DNA of 64,000 nt, taken from contig CAWJHV010000013.1 of assembly GCA_963842795.1 (NCBI GenBank), forward strand, positions 1-64,000, written 5' to 3'. Position 1 is the stretch's first letter; every line of letters begins with the position of its first letter. A model generated the notes under the pieces. That model did no database searches. It was not told the DNA's origin and worked only from the letters and a program-made list of their open reading frames with translations. Positions 55,431 through 64,000 of the stretch are shown here, in pieces. This stretch comes from WHSW01 sp963842795. GTDB lineage: Bacteria > Actinomycetota > Thermoleophilia > Solirubrobacterales > 70-9. The translations under genes and the position numbers were made by a program.

Positions 55431-55608
55431 TGCGGATCGGGGATTACCATGGGCCCAGCGGCTGGGGTAAGTTCGGTGCATCCTGGGTCGAGAAGGACGG
55501 TCCGGGGGCGGTGGGGGGCGACCTGAGAGAGAACGGTCAGTCTCGACCTACCCCTGGGTTCTCCCTACTGACACATTTGGGCCGACTAACTGGGATGCTG
55601 AACACAAG

Positions 55609-56196
55609 ATGAGCGAACACCACCAATGGACAGGACTAGGACCGATCACCTCTCGCTCATTGGAGAGAAGGGCGATCGCACGTGCCAAGGAGGGCGATTG
55701 GGACGCGATCCACTTCCTCTACATTCGCTACTTCCCGGACGTGCTCGCCTACGTGCGCAGCGTGGTTCGTGATCATCACGCGGCCGAGGACATCACCCAG
55801 AACGTCTTCGCCAAGCTGATCACCGCTATCCGCAAGTACGAGGAACGCGATGTGGCGTTCGCCGCCTGGATCTTCCGCGTCGCCCGCAACGCGAGTCTCG
55901 ACTACCTGCGAGCGCAGCGACAGATCCCGGTCGAGGACGTCCGGATCACCGACGATGCCGATCACGAGCTCGACCGCGACCGGCGCCAGGCTGTCGTCGA
56001 TGCCCTCTCCGAACTGCCCTCGGCGCAGCAGGAGGTGCTGGTGCTCCGGCACATCGCCGGATACTCACCGACCGAGATCGCCGATCGGCTGGGCAAGACG
56101 GAGGGCTCGATCCACGGCCTTCACCACCGCGGCCGTGCCGCGCTCAAGCGCGCGCTCCGCGCGACCGGCAGCGAGCCGGCAACGTTCTCCTCCTAG
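55609..56196 (+). CDS. ECF-type RNA polymerase sigma factor
   Basis: 195 aa. Region 2: AIHFLYIRYFPDVLAYVRSV and AAEDITQNVFAKLITAIRKY, then AAWIFRVARNASLDYLRAQR. Region 4: LSELPSAQQEVLVLRHIAGY followed by SPTEIADRLGKTEGSIHGLH. The 280-base region upstream carries AT-rich repeats that may control it. It overlaps the next (convergent) gene by 4 bases. Target genes are unknown. Confidence 0.9.
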   Translation: MSEHHQWTGLGPITSRSLERRAIARAKEGDWDAIHFLYIRYFPDVLAYVRSVVRDHHAAEDITQNVFAKLITAIRKYEERDVAFAAWIFRVARNASLDYLRAQRQIPVEDVRITDDADHELDRDRRQAVVDALSELPSAQQEVLVLRHIAGYSPTEIADRLGKTEGSIHGLHHRGRAALKRALRATGSEPATFSS

Positions 56197-56567
56197 AGCG
56201 CGCTCGGTCCGGCCGTGCGGCGCGTCTCGGGCGGCGGCGTCCGGCCGAGATATGCGAACACGGCGTGCTCGATGAGCCGTTCGAGCGGGACCCCCGCGCG
56301 CTCCGCTTCGCTCTCGAGGGTGGCCCAGGTCTCAGCCGGCAGGGCGAGGGACGTCTCTTGCGCGGTCCCGCCGGAGGGCTTGAAGCGCGGCACGGGCGGC
56401 GGCGGCTCGTCGGACGCGGACGCCTCGACGTAGTAGCTGCACGCATCCGCGATCACATCCTCGACCAGGCCCGAGGTCTCACGTGCGCGGTCGCCGAGGA
56501 TGCGCCAGCCAAAGACCTCAAATTGCAGGTTCACGGTTCGCCTCTCCGGCTCCCGTTTGTTCGCCAT
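56193..56567 (-). CDS. Small conserved-looking hypothetical protein
   Basis: 124 aa from the ATG at 56567, preceded by AAGGGGA. It begins KREPERRTVNLQFEVFGWRI, has an acidic/Pro-rich middle (SASDEPPPPVPRFKPSGG) and ends with a ribbon-helix-helix-like stretch (TSLALPAETWATLESEAERA, GVPLERLIEHAVFAYLGR). The C-terminal pattern suggests a DNA-binding or toxin-antitoxin-type antitoxin fold, but no toxin partner is adjacent. Function unassigned. Confidence 0.65.
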   Translation of the reverse strand: MANKREPERRTVNLQFEVFGWRILGDRARETSGLVEDVIADACSYYVEASASDEPPPPVPRFKPSGGTAQETSLALPAETWATLESEAERAGVPLERLIEHAVFAYLGRTPPPETRRTAGPSAL

Positions 56568-56740
56568 GTCCCCTTTTCCCGACCGAGCATGTGTCGCGCG
56601 GATGACCAATGTTGCAGCTTTGGCAGTCGTTCAGCAGCTAAATGGGTCGCAAACCATACCTTCTGAGCTAGACGGGTTTTCGGGGCGCCGGACGCATGGT
56701 CGAGGCGCCGAGGGCGGGCGCGCGCTCTTACGCAAGAATC

Positions 56741-57184
56741 ATGCGCATGGACGCCACGGATCGCAGGATTCTTTCGCTGTTGATGGACGACGGGCGGCGC
56801 ACGTACGACGACATCGCCGGCCACGTGAACCTCACGGCCCCGTCGGTGAAGCGCCGCGTCGACCGGCTGCGCGCGTCGGGGGCGCTGCGCGGCTACACGG
56901 CGGTGGTCGACCACTCGGCGCTCGGCTGGAACACGGAGGCGCTGGTCGAGCTCTTCTGCCGAGCGGGGACGACGTTGCGCGAGGTGGCGGCGATGCTTCG
57001 CGACCACCCCGAGGTCGTCGACGCGTGGAGCGTCACCGGCGAGGCCGACGCGATCGCGCGCGTGCGCACCGAGGACAACGCGGACCTCGAGCGGCTGATC
57101 ATCGACCTGCAGCGAAACGGCCTCGTCGAACGCACCCGCTCGCAGGTCGTCCTCTCGCGCCTGGTCCATCACGGCGGCAGGTAG
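56741..57184 (+). CDS. Lrp/AsnC-family transcriptional regulator
   Basis: 147 aa from the ATG at 56741; a second ATG two codons on is also possible. Helix-turn-helix: ATDRRILSLLMDDGRRTYDD then IAGHVNLTAPSVKRRVDRLR. The C-terminal RAM-like effector domain follows (ALVELFCRAGTTLREVAAML, VVDAWSVTGEADAIARVRTE). Such regulators sense amino acids and often control neighbouring metabolic genes. No transporter or catabolic gene is adjacent. Confidence 0.88.
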   Translation: MRMDATDRRILSLLMDDGRRTYDDIAGHVNLTAPSVKRRVDRLRASGALRGYTAVVDHSALGWNTEALVELFCRAGTTLREVAAMLRDHPEVVDAWSVTGEADAIARVRTEDNADLERLIIDLQRNGLVERTRSQVVLSRLVHHGGR

Positions 57185-57236
57185 GTGCTCGCGACACCTT
57201 GGCGAGCCGCCATCCCGGTGCTAAGTTCCCGCGGCT

Positions 57237-60200
57237 TTGAGTGAGTTGTGGCGGAGCCTGGCTGGGGGGCTTCGGCGGTTGTCGACGCCCTCGCGGGTGG
57301 CGATCGGGGTGGTCGTGCTGGTGCTCGCCGGCACGGTCGCGGCGATCGTGCTCAGCGGCGGCGAGTCGGGCACCGAGACCGAGACCGAGGCGGAGGCGGA
57401 AGCCGAGGCTGAGGCCGAGGGCGGTGAGGTCGAGGGCGAGTTCGCCGAGAACGCGTTGCGCGAGGTCGCCAGGGAGGGGATCGAGAGGCGGGAGGCGGTC
57501 TTCCAGCCCGAGGGCGAGGAGGCCGAGAGCGGTGAGGGCGAGCGCGGCGGGCCGCGGTCGCCGTCCACCGAAGCGGTCGCGAGCCGCGCCTACCCGCGCG
57601 CCTACGTCGACGATCGGCGCGCGGTGAAGACGCTGCGGGCGTTCGACCGGGTGCCCTCGAAGCTCTCGTCGGGGCAGCTTCGCTCCGGCGCGAGCGCGCA
57701 GGCCGTCGCGGACGGGTCGTGGACCGAGCTGGGGCCGTTCACCCCGAACGTCCCGGGCGAGCCCTCGCAATTCTTCGACCCCGAGACGCTCACCGGGCCC
57801 GCGACGCAGGAGTCGGGCCGGGTGACGGCCCTGGCGCTCGACCCCGCCTGTGCGCCGGGCGATTGCCGGATGGCGGTTTCGGCGGCCGGTGGCGGGGTCT
57901 GGACCACCGACGATGCGTTGGCGGCCCACGTGAATTGGAACCCGCCGCCGGCCGACCTGCCGACGACCGCGTTCGGCTCGGTGTTCTTCGACGACGCCAA
58001 CGACGTGCTCTACGCCGGCTCCGGCGAGCCCAACGGCTCCAGCGACTCCGAGGCGGGCCTCGGCCTCTTCCGCTCGACCAACTTCGGGGACACGTGGTCG
58101 CTGGTGCCGGGCAGCCAGGAGGTGGCGATCAACCGCTCCATCAGCTCGATCGCCGTCGACCCGGGCGATCCCGACACGATCTATATCGGCACGGCCCTCG
58201 CCCGCCACGGCTCCTCGTCGATCAACGGCGGGCGGCGGACTCCACCGGACGCCCCCACCCTCGGCGTCTACCGATCGACCAACGGGGGCCAGAGCTTCTC
58301 GCTCGAGCAGGACCTCGCCGACAAGGCGCTGCCCGACCCGACGCCGCCAGACACGGGCCTCGACTTCTTCGCCGGCGGGATCTCGAAGATGCTCATCGAC
58401 CCGAACCACCCGGACCAGCTCTACGCGGCGATCTTCGGCTACGGGCTCTGGCGGGCGAACCAGTCGGGCGCCGATCCGGTGTGGCGGCAGGTCTTCCACA
58501 CGATGAACCAGAACGACTTCACCGATCCGAACGAGTTCATCGGCGACTCGGGCGGCGACGAGACGGAGTTCGACTTCGTCGACCTCGGCGCGAAAACGCG
58601 GATCTTCCTCGGCGACGCCTCCGACGACTTTGCGATCGACGGCGACGACGCGACGCCCGCCCCGCGCGCCTGGCGCAACGACGACGCGAACGCGATCGTC
58701 CCCGACCCCGATGGTCACCTGCCGCCGAGCGACCCGATGGGCGACACCTTCAACGAGGGCGTCGGGCTGGGTCGAGCTCTCGAGCGCCGACCCCGCCGAC
58801 CCCGGCTTCGCGGTCTACAACTACTGCCAGAACGGGCAGTGCAGCTACGACAGCCTCGTCGCGCACCCGCCCGGATCGGGCCCCGGCACCGTCTGGTACC
58901 TGGGCTCGATGAACTACGACGAGCTCAAGGTCTACGACCGCTTCGGGGCGGGAGCGCCGCCGCGCTCGAACGGGCGGGCGGTGATCCGGTCGACCAACGC
59001 GGGCGGCGCGGTCGCGGCGGCCAGGTGGCAGGACATGACCGCCGTGCTCGCCAACCCCAACGACGACTGGGACGTGGCCGAAGGGATCCATCCCGACCTG
59101 CGCGCGGCGGCGTTCACCAACAACGGCGATACCGCGTTCATCGGCCAGGATGGGGGCGTGGTCCGGGTCGACCTCTCGAGCACCCGCGACCAGTCCGCTT
59201 CCTGTGCGCAGCGGACCTGGGACTACGACGGCGACGGCACCGAGGACCCGTTGGAGCCCGACGACCTGGCGCTGTGCCAGATGCTGCTCAACGCGGTCCC
59301 GAACTCGATCGAGCCGGTCAACGACGGGCTGCGGACGATCCAGTTCCAGTCGCTGTCGCAGAACCCGCAGGACCCCGCGGGCGAGATCTTCGGCGGCACC
59401 CAGGACAACGGCACCTGGTCGTACGACGCCGCGCGCTCCCCGGCCGAGCGGTGGTTCGAGTCGGTGGGCGGCGACGGCGGCCAGTCCGGGTTCGACCCGG
59501 CGGGCGGGCAGGTGCGCTACCACAACTACTTCGACGCGACCCCCGAGGTCAACTTCCACGGCGACGACCCGAAGACGTGGCTGGCGATCTACGACCCGCT
59601 GCAGCTGAACCCCGAGCCGCGCTCGTTCTACACCCCCTTCGAGGCGGATCCGAAGACGCCCGGGACGCTGTTCACCGGGCTCGGCCACGTCTGGCGGACG
59701 ACCGACAACGGTGGCGACGAGCAGGAGCTGATCGACAACGGCTGCCTGGCCAACGAGCTGGACCCCTTCAGGACGGAGCCGTGCGGCGACTGGGTCCCGA
59801 TCGGCGGCAACCTGACCGGCCGGGCGTTCGGCACCAGTCGCGCCGGCGAGTACGTGGTCGCGGTCGAGCGGGCCGAGTCGGACGCGTCGACCCTCTGGGC
59901 GGGGACGCGGATCGGGCGGCTGTTCGTGACCTCGAACGCGGACGACGTGCCGGGGTCGGTGTCGTTCCACCGGATCGACACGCCGCAGACGCCGGGCAGG
60001 TTCATCAGCGGGATCGCGATCGATCCGGCGGACCCGAACCACGCCTGGGTCTCCTACACGGGCTACGACGCCTACACGCCGGACACGCTGGGGCACGTGT
60101 TCGAGGTCCGCTACGACCCGACGACGCACCAGGCGACCTTCGAGGACCGCTCCTACAACCTGGGCGACCAGCCGATCACGGCGCTGGTCACCTACGGCGA

Positions 60201-60692
60201 GACGGGCTCGCTGTTCGCCGGCACCGACTTCGGCGTGCTCGAGCTGCCCGCGGGCTCGACCCAGTGGGTCGACGCCGGCAGCGGGCTGCCGCATGCGGCG
60301 GTGTACGGGCTGACGATCTCCCAGGCCGGCCGCGTGCTGCTCGCGGCGACGCACGGGCGCGGCGCCTTCTCGCTCGACCTGCCGCCGGCGACGCCGCCCC
60401 CGCCGCCGGCGGAGACCAGCCCGACGGCGAAGCTGAAGCGCATCAAGCCGGTGAAGCTCGGCAAGCGCTCGCGGATCAAGGGGCGGGCGACCGACGACGC
60501 CGGGGTCGAGTCGGCGACCCTGAAGTTCGGCGACGGGAAGAAGAAAGGCGCTGAAGCTGAAGGCGAACGGCAAGTTCAACGTCCGCCACCGCTACAAGGA
60601 GAAGGGCAAGTACAAGGTGCGCCTGATCGTCGCTCGGCGCCGAGGGCAAGACGGCGAAGGCGAAGCGCAACGCGAAGGTGAAGCGGAAGTAG
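57237..60692 (+). CDS. Very large secreted beta-propeller (sortilin/BNR-like) protein, three frameshifts
   Basis: About 1150 aa if corrected. An N-terminal membrane anchor (VAIGVVVLVLAGTVAAIVLS) is followed by a Glu/Ala-rich low-complexity segment (57370-57430) and then a VPS10/sialidase-like propeller: SGRVTALALDP, AGGGVWTTDDA, SISSIAVDPGDPDTIYIGT, GVYRSTNGGQSFS and ISGIAIDPADPNHAWVSYTG. Near 58767, 60547 and 60630 the frame changes. The tail has a PKD-like stretch (KLKANGKFNVRHRYKEKGKY) and a basic C-terminus (KAKRNAKVKRK). It is probably an extracellular glycan- or protein-binding protein. The 60547 shift lies in an AAA run. Confidence 0.75.
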
Positions 60693-60760
60693 GGGCCCCA
60701 GGCGCGTTGGCGTCTCGCCCTCGGCGCGACTTGCGCGCCATCTCACACCTTCGAGTGTCT

Positions 60761-61348
60761 ATGACTTCCCGGTGCGACCGCGGGCGATCAACCGGAGTCG
60801 CCAGGGAGACCTGGGCGAGGCTTCGCGAGGCTCGCTACTCCGTCAGGGTGGCCACCAGCGGTGGAAACCGCAGTTGGAATCGGATCGTGAAGCGCTTCGA
60901 CGCCACGGGCACCGACTACCTCTTCGTCCTACTCGGCGACGGCCGGCGGTGGTTCATCCCGGCTCGAGTCGTCGAGGCGGGTACGAGCATTCAGCTCGGT
61001 GGCCCGAAGTACTCCGAACATGAAATTGAGGGAGGGCGCGCGATCGGCGGGCTCGTTTACGGATCCGAAACCTCGTCTCTAGAATCCCCGACCGCTCCGG
61101 GGGAGTACCGAAGTGGTCAAACGGGATGCGCTGTAAACGCATTGGCTCAGCCTTCACAGGTTCGAATCCTGTCTCCCCCATCGAGGCCCGCCCGGGCCGC
61201 CCAGACCCGCGTCTGGGGCAAGCGCCGGATCACGATCCCGTTGCGGGCCTTCGACGGGGCCCAGCTCGCTCTCGGCGACCGGCTTCGAGCGTCCGCCGAC
61301 GGCCCCGGCCGCGTGATCCTCGAGCGCATCGAGCCGAGTCCGGACTAG
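60761..61348 (+). CDS. Endonuclease-like ORF reading through tRNA-Tyr into an AbrB-like tail
   Basis: 195 aa from the ATG at 60761. The first part (YSVRVATSGGNRSWNRIVKR, DYLFVLLGDGRRWFIPA, SIQLGGPKYSEHEIEGG) recalls the C-terminal half of group-I-intron-associated PD-(D/E)XK endonuclease proteins. The catalytic core is absent, so this would be a remnant. The frame then crosses tRNA-Tyr (translated as YRSGQTGCAVNALAQPSQVR) and continues into an AbrB/SpoVT-like segment (WGKRRITIPLRAFDGAQLAL, GDRLRASADGPGRVILERIE). Whether a protein is made is uncertain, since tRNA processing would cut the transcript. Confidence 0.5.
   Translation: MTSRCDRGRSTGVARETWARLREARYSVRVATSGGNRSWNRIVKRFDATGTDYLFVLLGDGRRWFIPARVVEAGTSIQLGGPKYSEHEIEGGRAIGGLVYGSETSSLESPTAPGEYRSGQTGCAVNALAQPSQVRILSPPSRPARAAQTRVWGKRRITIPLRAFDGAQLALGDRLRASADGPGRVILERIEPSPD
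61099..61180 (+). tRNA. tRNA-Tyr (GTA)
   Basis: Class II tRNA, 82 nt to the discriminator A. The acceptor stem GGGGGAG/CTCCCCC pairs perfectly. The anticodon arm ATGCG-CTGTAAA-CGCAT gives anticodon GTA in a 7-nt loop with U33. A long variable arm (TTGGCTCAGCCTTC region) and T-arm ACAGG-TTCGAAT-CCTGT complete the cloverleaf. The 3' CCA is not encoded. Confidence 0.95.
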
Positions 61349-61423
61349 GCTGACGGGATCGCTACGCCGCCTCCCGAGACGACGCAGGCCGACCCGGCCA
61401 CCCAGGCGCGGTGGGTTGCCGGC

Positions 61424-61660
61424 GTGCTGTACCTGTCCGCAGCGGCCACCGCCGCGGTCGGGATCGCGCTGGGGATCGCCCTCGGCCCGGTCTGGTTCGC
61501 GGTCATCGCCCTCGCGCTCATCGACGTGGTGCTAGCGCACCTGTTCGCGAGCGGCCGCATCGGGCCGCTGGCGACCCGGCGGCGGGCGGAGGCCGGCGGC
61601 GATGCGGCGGCGGTCGCCGAGGCCGACCCGCGCTACAACCCCTACGCCCGCGAGGACTGA
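61424..61660 (+). CDS. Small membrane protein
   Basis: 78 aa from the GTG at 61424. The frame stays open upstream (ATPPPETTQADPATQARWVAG) without an ATG, so the true start may be earlier. There are one or two hydrophobic helices (YLSAAATAAVGIALGIALG and VWFAVIALALIDVVLAHLFA), then a charged tail (RRRAEAGGDAAAVAEADPRY). Function unknown. A strong terminator follows 10 bases after the stop. Confidence 0.65.
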   Translation: MLYLSAAATAAVGIALGIALGPVWFAVIALALIDVVLAHLFASGRIGPLATRRRAEAGGDAAAVAEADPRYNPYARED

Positions 61661-61669
61661 CCGAAACGA

Positions 61670-61695
61670 GAAACGGCGCCGAGCGGCGCCGTTTC
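61670..61695. terminator. Bidirectional terminator between a small membrane protein and csbD-like genes
   Basis: An 11-bp stem (GAAACGGCGCC / GGCGCCGTTTC) with a 4-nt loop lies between the convergent stops at 61660 and 61730. It probably serves both genes. Confidence 0.75.
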
Positions 61696-61729
61696 CGTCC
61701 AAGCAATGGGCGCGTCGCGCGCCCGGCCC

Positions 61730-61903
61730 CTAGTCCTTGGGGTTGACCACGTCCTTGACCTTGTCGGCGGCGTCGCCGACCTTGTCCTTGACCGTGCCGG
61801 TGGCCTGGTCGACCTTGCCCTCGTTCTTGAGGCTCTGGTCGTCGGTCAGGTCGCCGGCGGCCTCCTTGACCTTGCCCTTCGCATCGTCGACGTTCTCAGG
61901 CAT
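61730..61903 (-). CDS. CsbD-family stress protein
   Basis: 57 aa from the ATG at 61903, with AAAGGAAC upstream. It is very hydrophilic and repetitive: ENVDDAKGKVKEAAGDLTDD, LKNEGKVDQATGTVKDKVGD, AADKVKDVV. This is the CsbD pattern, small general-stress proteins of unknown biochemical role. A slightly longer in-frame start at 61948 is possible but lacks a site. Confidence 0.9.
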   Translation of the reverse strand: MPENVDDAKGKVKEAAGDLTDDQSLKNEGKVDQATGTVKDKVGDAADKVKDVVNPKD

Positions 61904-62040
61904 GTTCAGGTTCCTTTCATCGTTTAAGGCCGCCCGCGTGGGCGACACACTGCACCTTCCCCCTCGCCGTCCGCCGAAACTCCGCGACCGGGCCGGTGCT
62001 CCTCTACCGTGAGCCCGCCGGCGGGGTGCGGCTCAACGGC

Positions 62041-63687
62041 ATGGGACGACCGACGCAAACGCCTTCCAAGCGCGCTGCGCGAGCGCGTGCTGCCGCCTGC
62101 GGCCTCGCGCTCGTGGTCACCCTCGGGTTCGCCGCAGCCGGCTCCAGCCCCGCACCCGCGGCCCCCGGCGAGCAGCGCCCAAACGTCATCATCGTGCTCA
62201 CCGACGACCAGTCGATGGCCGAGCTCACTCCCGAGTCGATGCCGAAGACGACCCGCGCGCTCGGCGACTCCGGGACCACGTTCACCGACAGCATCGTCTC
62301 CAGCCCCCTCTGCTGCCCCTCGCGCGCCGGCTTCCTCACCGGCCAGTACCCGCACAACTCGGGCGTCTTCGACAACGAGCCCGGCTACGCGGCGCTCACC
62401 GACAAGGGCTCGACCGTCTACTCCTGGCTCCAGGCGGCCGGCTACCGCACCGGCCACATCGGCCGCTACCTGCTCAATTACGACCGCGAGACGCCCCCCG
62501 GCGGCGACTGGCAGACCGGCGGCGGTCTCGACCCCCCTCCCGGCCTCGACGACTGGTTCGGATACGTCGGCGCCGCCACGAACTACTACGGCGCCACCTT
62601 CAGCGACAACGGCGCCCCGGTGGTCGAGGGCGCGGGCAAGCCCGGCTACACGACCCGGGTGATGAACCACCGCGCGCTCGACTTCATCGGCGGCGCGCAG
62701 ACCGACCCGCGCCCCTTCTTCCTCATGCTCGCCCACGTCGCGCCCCACGCCGCCCAGAGCACCGGCCCGGGCCCCTGCGGCGTCGGCGGGCTTCCGATCC
62801 CCGACGGCGGCAAGCTCGGCTCGTGGCGGGACGCGCCGCTGCCGAAGCCGCCCTCCTTCGACGAGCGCAACGTCTCCGACAAGCCCGACTGGATCTCGAC
62901 CCGCCCGCCGCTCGGCCACACCCGGCGTCAGAACCTGAAGCTCGGCTGGCGCTGCGCCAACGCGAGCCTCTCGACTGTCGACGACGGCGTCGCCCAGATC
63001 GTCCGCCGGCTGCGCGGCCAGGGCGAGCTCGACCGGACGGCGATCTTCTTCACCTCCGACAACGGCTACCTGTTCGGCGAGCACCGCGTGTTCCTGAACA
63101 AGGTCTACCCCTACGAGGAGGCCCTGCGGGTGCCGCTGCTGGCGCGGGTGCCGACGGGGCTGCTCGGCCGCCGGGTACAGCGCCACGGCCGGCCCGCGAC
63201 CGTCGCCACCCAGGTCGACCAGCTCGACCTGACCGCGACCGTGCTCGACCTCGCCGGCGCCGACCCCTGCACCGCCGCCGGCGATTGCCGCACGCTCGAC
63301 GGCCGCTCGCTGATGCCGCTGCTGCGCGGCCGCAAGCCCGACTGGGCCAGGGGCCGCACCCTCCTGTTCCAGATCGGCCAGAACCGGACCTGCGGCGAGC
63401 TTCCCGAGCGCGGGCTGCGCAACTTCTACGACGGGGTGCGCACGAAGCGCTACGTGTACATCGAGCACAACCGGGTCAACCCGGAGACCGGCGCGTGCGA
63501 CCGGCCCGAGTACGAGATGTACGACCTGAAACGGGACCCGTACGAGCTCGACAGCATCGCCGTCGACCCGGCCGCGAAGGCGCCCTCGGCGCGCCAGGCC
63601 GACCTGGCGCGGCGGCTCGCGGTGCTGCGCGACTGCTCGGGGATCGAGGGGCGCGACCCCGCCGGCCCGCGGCCCTTCTGCGACTGA
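62041..63687 (+). CDS. Secreted sulfatase (type I, alkaline-phosphatase superfamily)
   Basis: 548 aa from the ATG at 62041. A signal peptide (ACGLALVVTLGFAAAGSSPA) precedes the mature start PNVIIVLTDDQSM, whose Asp55-Asp56 bind calcium. The formylglycine motif is CCPSR (Cys91-x-Pro-Ser-Arg) in SSPLCCPSRAGFLTGQYPHN, so Cys91 would be converted to formylglycine. Later motifs: FFLMLAHVAPH, FFTSDNGYLFGEHRVFLNK and VSYxGxD-type ends. It would remove sulfate esters from polysaccharides or sugars, a natural partner for the sulfotransferases 30-35 kb away. No formylglycine-generating enzyme gene is in the window. Confidence 0.92.
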   Translation: MGRPTQTPSKRAARARAAACGLALVVTLGFAAAGSSPAPAAPGEQRPNVIIVLTDDQSMAELTPESMPKTTRALGDSGTTFTDSIVSSPLCCPSRAGFLTGQYPHNSGVFDNEPGYAALTDKGSTVYSWLQAAGYRTGHIGRYLLNYDRETPPGGDWQTGGGLDPPPGLDDWFGYVGAATNYYGATFSDNGAPVVEGAGKPGYTTRVMNHRALDFIGGAQTDPRPFFLMLAHVAPHAAQSTGPGPCGVGGLPIPDGGKLGSWRDAPLPKPPSFDERNVSDKPDWISTRPPLGHTRRQNLKLGWRCANASLSTVDDGVAQIVRRLRGQGELDRTAIFFTSDNGYLFGEHRVFLNKVYPYEEALRVPLLARVPTGLLGRRVQRHGRPATVATQVDQLDLTATVLDLAGADPCTAAGDCRTLDGRSLMPLLRGRKPDWARGRTLLFQIGQNRTCGELPERGLRNFYDGVRTKRYVYIEHNRVNPETGACDRPEYEMYDLKRDPYELDSIAVDPAAKAPSARQADLARRLAVLRDCSGIEGRDPAGPRPFCD

Positions 63688-63782
63688 GCCACGACGGGAC
63701 GCGGGCGCCCGGTGAGGCTTGTGTGACGTTCGCGGCGCTCGCGCGGGCGTCGCCGAAGCGCCGCTAGCCGAGTGACATCTCA

Positions 63783-63799
63783 ACCACCCGTGGGGTGGT
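63783..63799. terminator. Small hairpin after the sulfatase gene
   Basis: ACCACCC-GTG-GGGTGGT forms a perfect 7-bp stem with a 3-nt loop about 95 bases beyond the sulfatase stop. There is no U-tract, so terminator function is plausible but weakly supported. The rest of 63688-63958 holds no recognisable gene. Confidence 0.4.
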
Positions 63800-63958
63800 C
63801 AAGATGACTCTCGGCGTGTGAGGCGGCGCGAGCGCGCGGATCCCGTGGCGATTGCGTCGCGTGGCGCGCGAGATTAGTCACACGCGCTCGCGTCGCCATC
63901 CGCGCTCGCCCCTCAACGCCAAGACCAGCCCACGCGGCGCCCGCGGGTTCGGCTGAAC

Positions 63959-64000
63959 CTACGCGAGTTCTCTGAGCCGCTGTGCCTCGGGCAGCTGCTT
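63959..64000 (-). CDS. C-terminal end of a minus-strand gene, partial
   Basis: The frame KQLPEAQRLRELA followed by TAG runs off the window edge. The codons and composition fit a real protein end, but 13 residues cannot identify a family. Confidence 0.35.
   Translation of the reverse strand, partial: KQLPEAQRLRELA

Noticed and set aside
58750..60579. 609-codon minus-strand ORF
   Set aside because: Low-complexity Arg/Val translation opposite the beta-propeller gene; a shadow of GC-rich coding.
61924..63783. 619-codon minus-strand ORF
   Set aside because: Opposite a sulfatase with intact CCPSR motif; no recognisable family.
1..64000. Exosortase, PEP-CTERM protein, transposase or phage genes
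   Set aside because: No sequence with their motifs was found on either strand; the exosortase-like set is limited to the activation module.

Overview
The window is about 64 kb of uniformly GC-rich DNA. Codon use is strongly biased to G/C in third position, GTG and TTG starts are common, and consecutive genes often overlap by a 4-base start/stop. The gene content includes a DUF6421 protein, split-B lasso peptide machinery, an LPxTG-type anchored protein, CsbD, and a tRNA-Tyr read through by an endonuclease-like ORF. This points to a high-GC actinobacterium, most likely a Thermoleophilia-type lineage (inference, moderate confidence). Most of the window is one large exopolysaccharide locus with a lasso peptide cluster embedded in it.

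Layout. 1-5 kb: a secreted calcium-binding-repeat protein, a DUF6421 protein with an apparently leaderless promoter, and a frameshifted TylF-like methyltransferase. 5-11.6 kb: a polyprenyl-phosphate sugar transferase, then an acyl/aminoacyl-activation module (acyl-CoA dehydrogenase, carrier protein, two alpha/beta hydrolases, AMP ligase). The module resembles genes associated with exosortase-A loci, but no exosortase is visible. 11.7-14.1 kb: two more calcium-binding-repeat proteins, paralogous to the first.

14.2-23.4 kb: a lasso peptide cluster. It has an ABC-2 exporter pair, a PqqD-like leader-binding protein (B1), a transglutaminase-like leader peptidase (B2), a convergent 53-aa precursor not annotated by simple long-ORF calling, and an asparagine-synthetase-like cyclase (C). 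Around these are a DUF6065 protein, an HprK-like kinase, an atypical LuxR regulator, an FkbM methyltransferase and a nucleotidyltransferase. The precursor has the classical leader motif and a core that would form a 9-residue Thr1-Asp9 ring. It ends in Ser, the residue that HprK-like kinases modify in paeninodin-type lasso peptides.

23.5-55.3 kb: the polysaccharide locus proper. It contains a secreted glycoside hydrolase, five sulfotransferases, a Wzx-type flippase, a hexapeptide acyltransferase, about nine glycosyltransferases, two methyltransferases, a Wzy-like polymerase fused to a ComEA-type helix-hairpin-helix domain, a Wzz/BY-kinase, a glutamine-dependent asparagine synthetase, a second O-antigen-ligase-like protein and a sugar nucleotidylyltransferase. 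A sigma factor with a divergent LPFTG protein lies inside it. Together the genes suggest a sulfated, acylated and methylated surface polysaccharide made by a Wzx/Wzy route.

55.4-64 kb: a second ECF-type sigma factor behind AT-rich repeats, an Lrp/AsnC regulator, a very large secreted beta-propeller protein, tRNA-Tyr inside an ORF, CsbD, a secreted sulfatase, and the last codons of a minus-strand gene.

At least eight genes need one or more single-base frame corrections, often in pairs that restore the original frame. That pattern suggests assembly indels more than gene decay.
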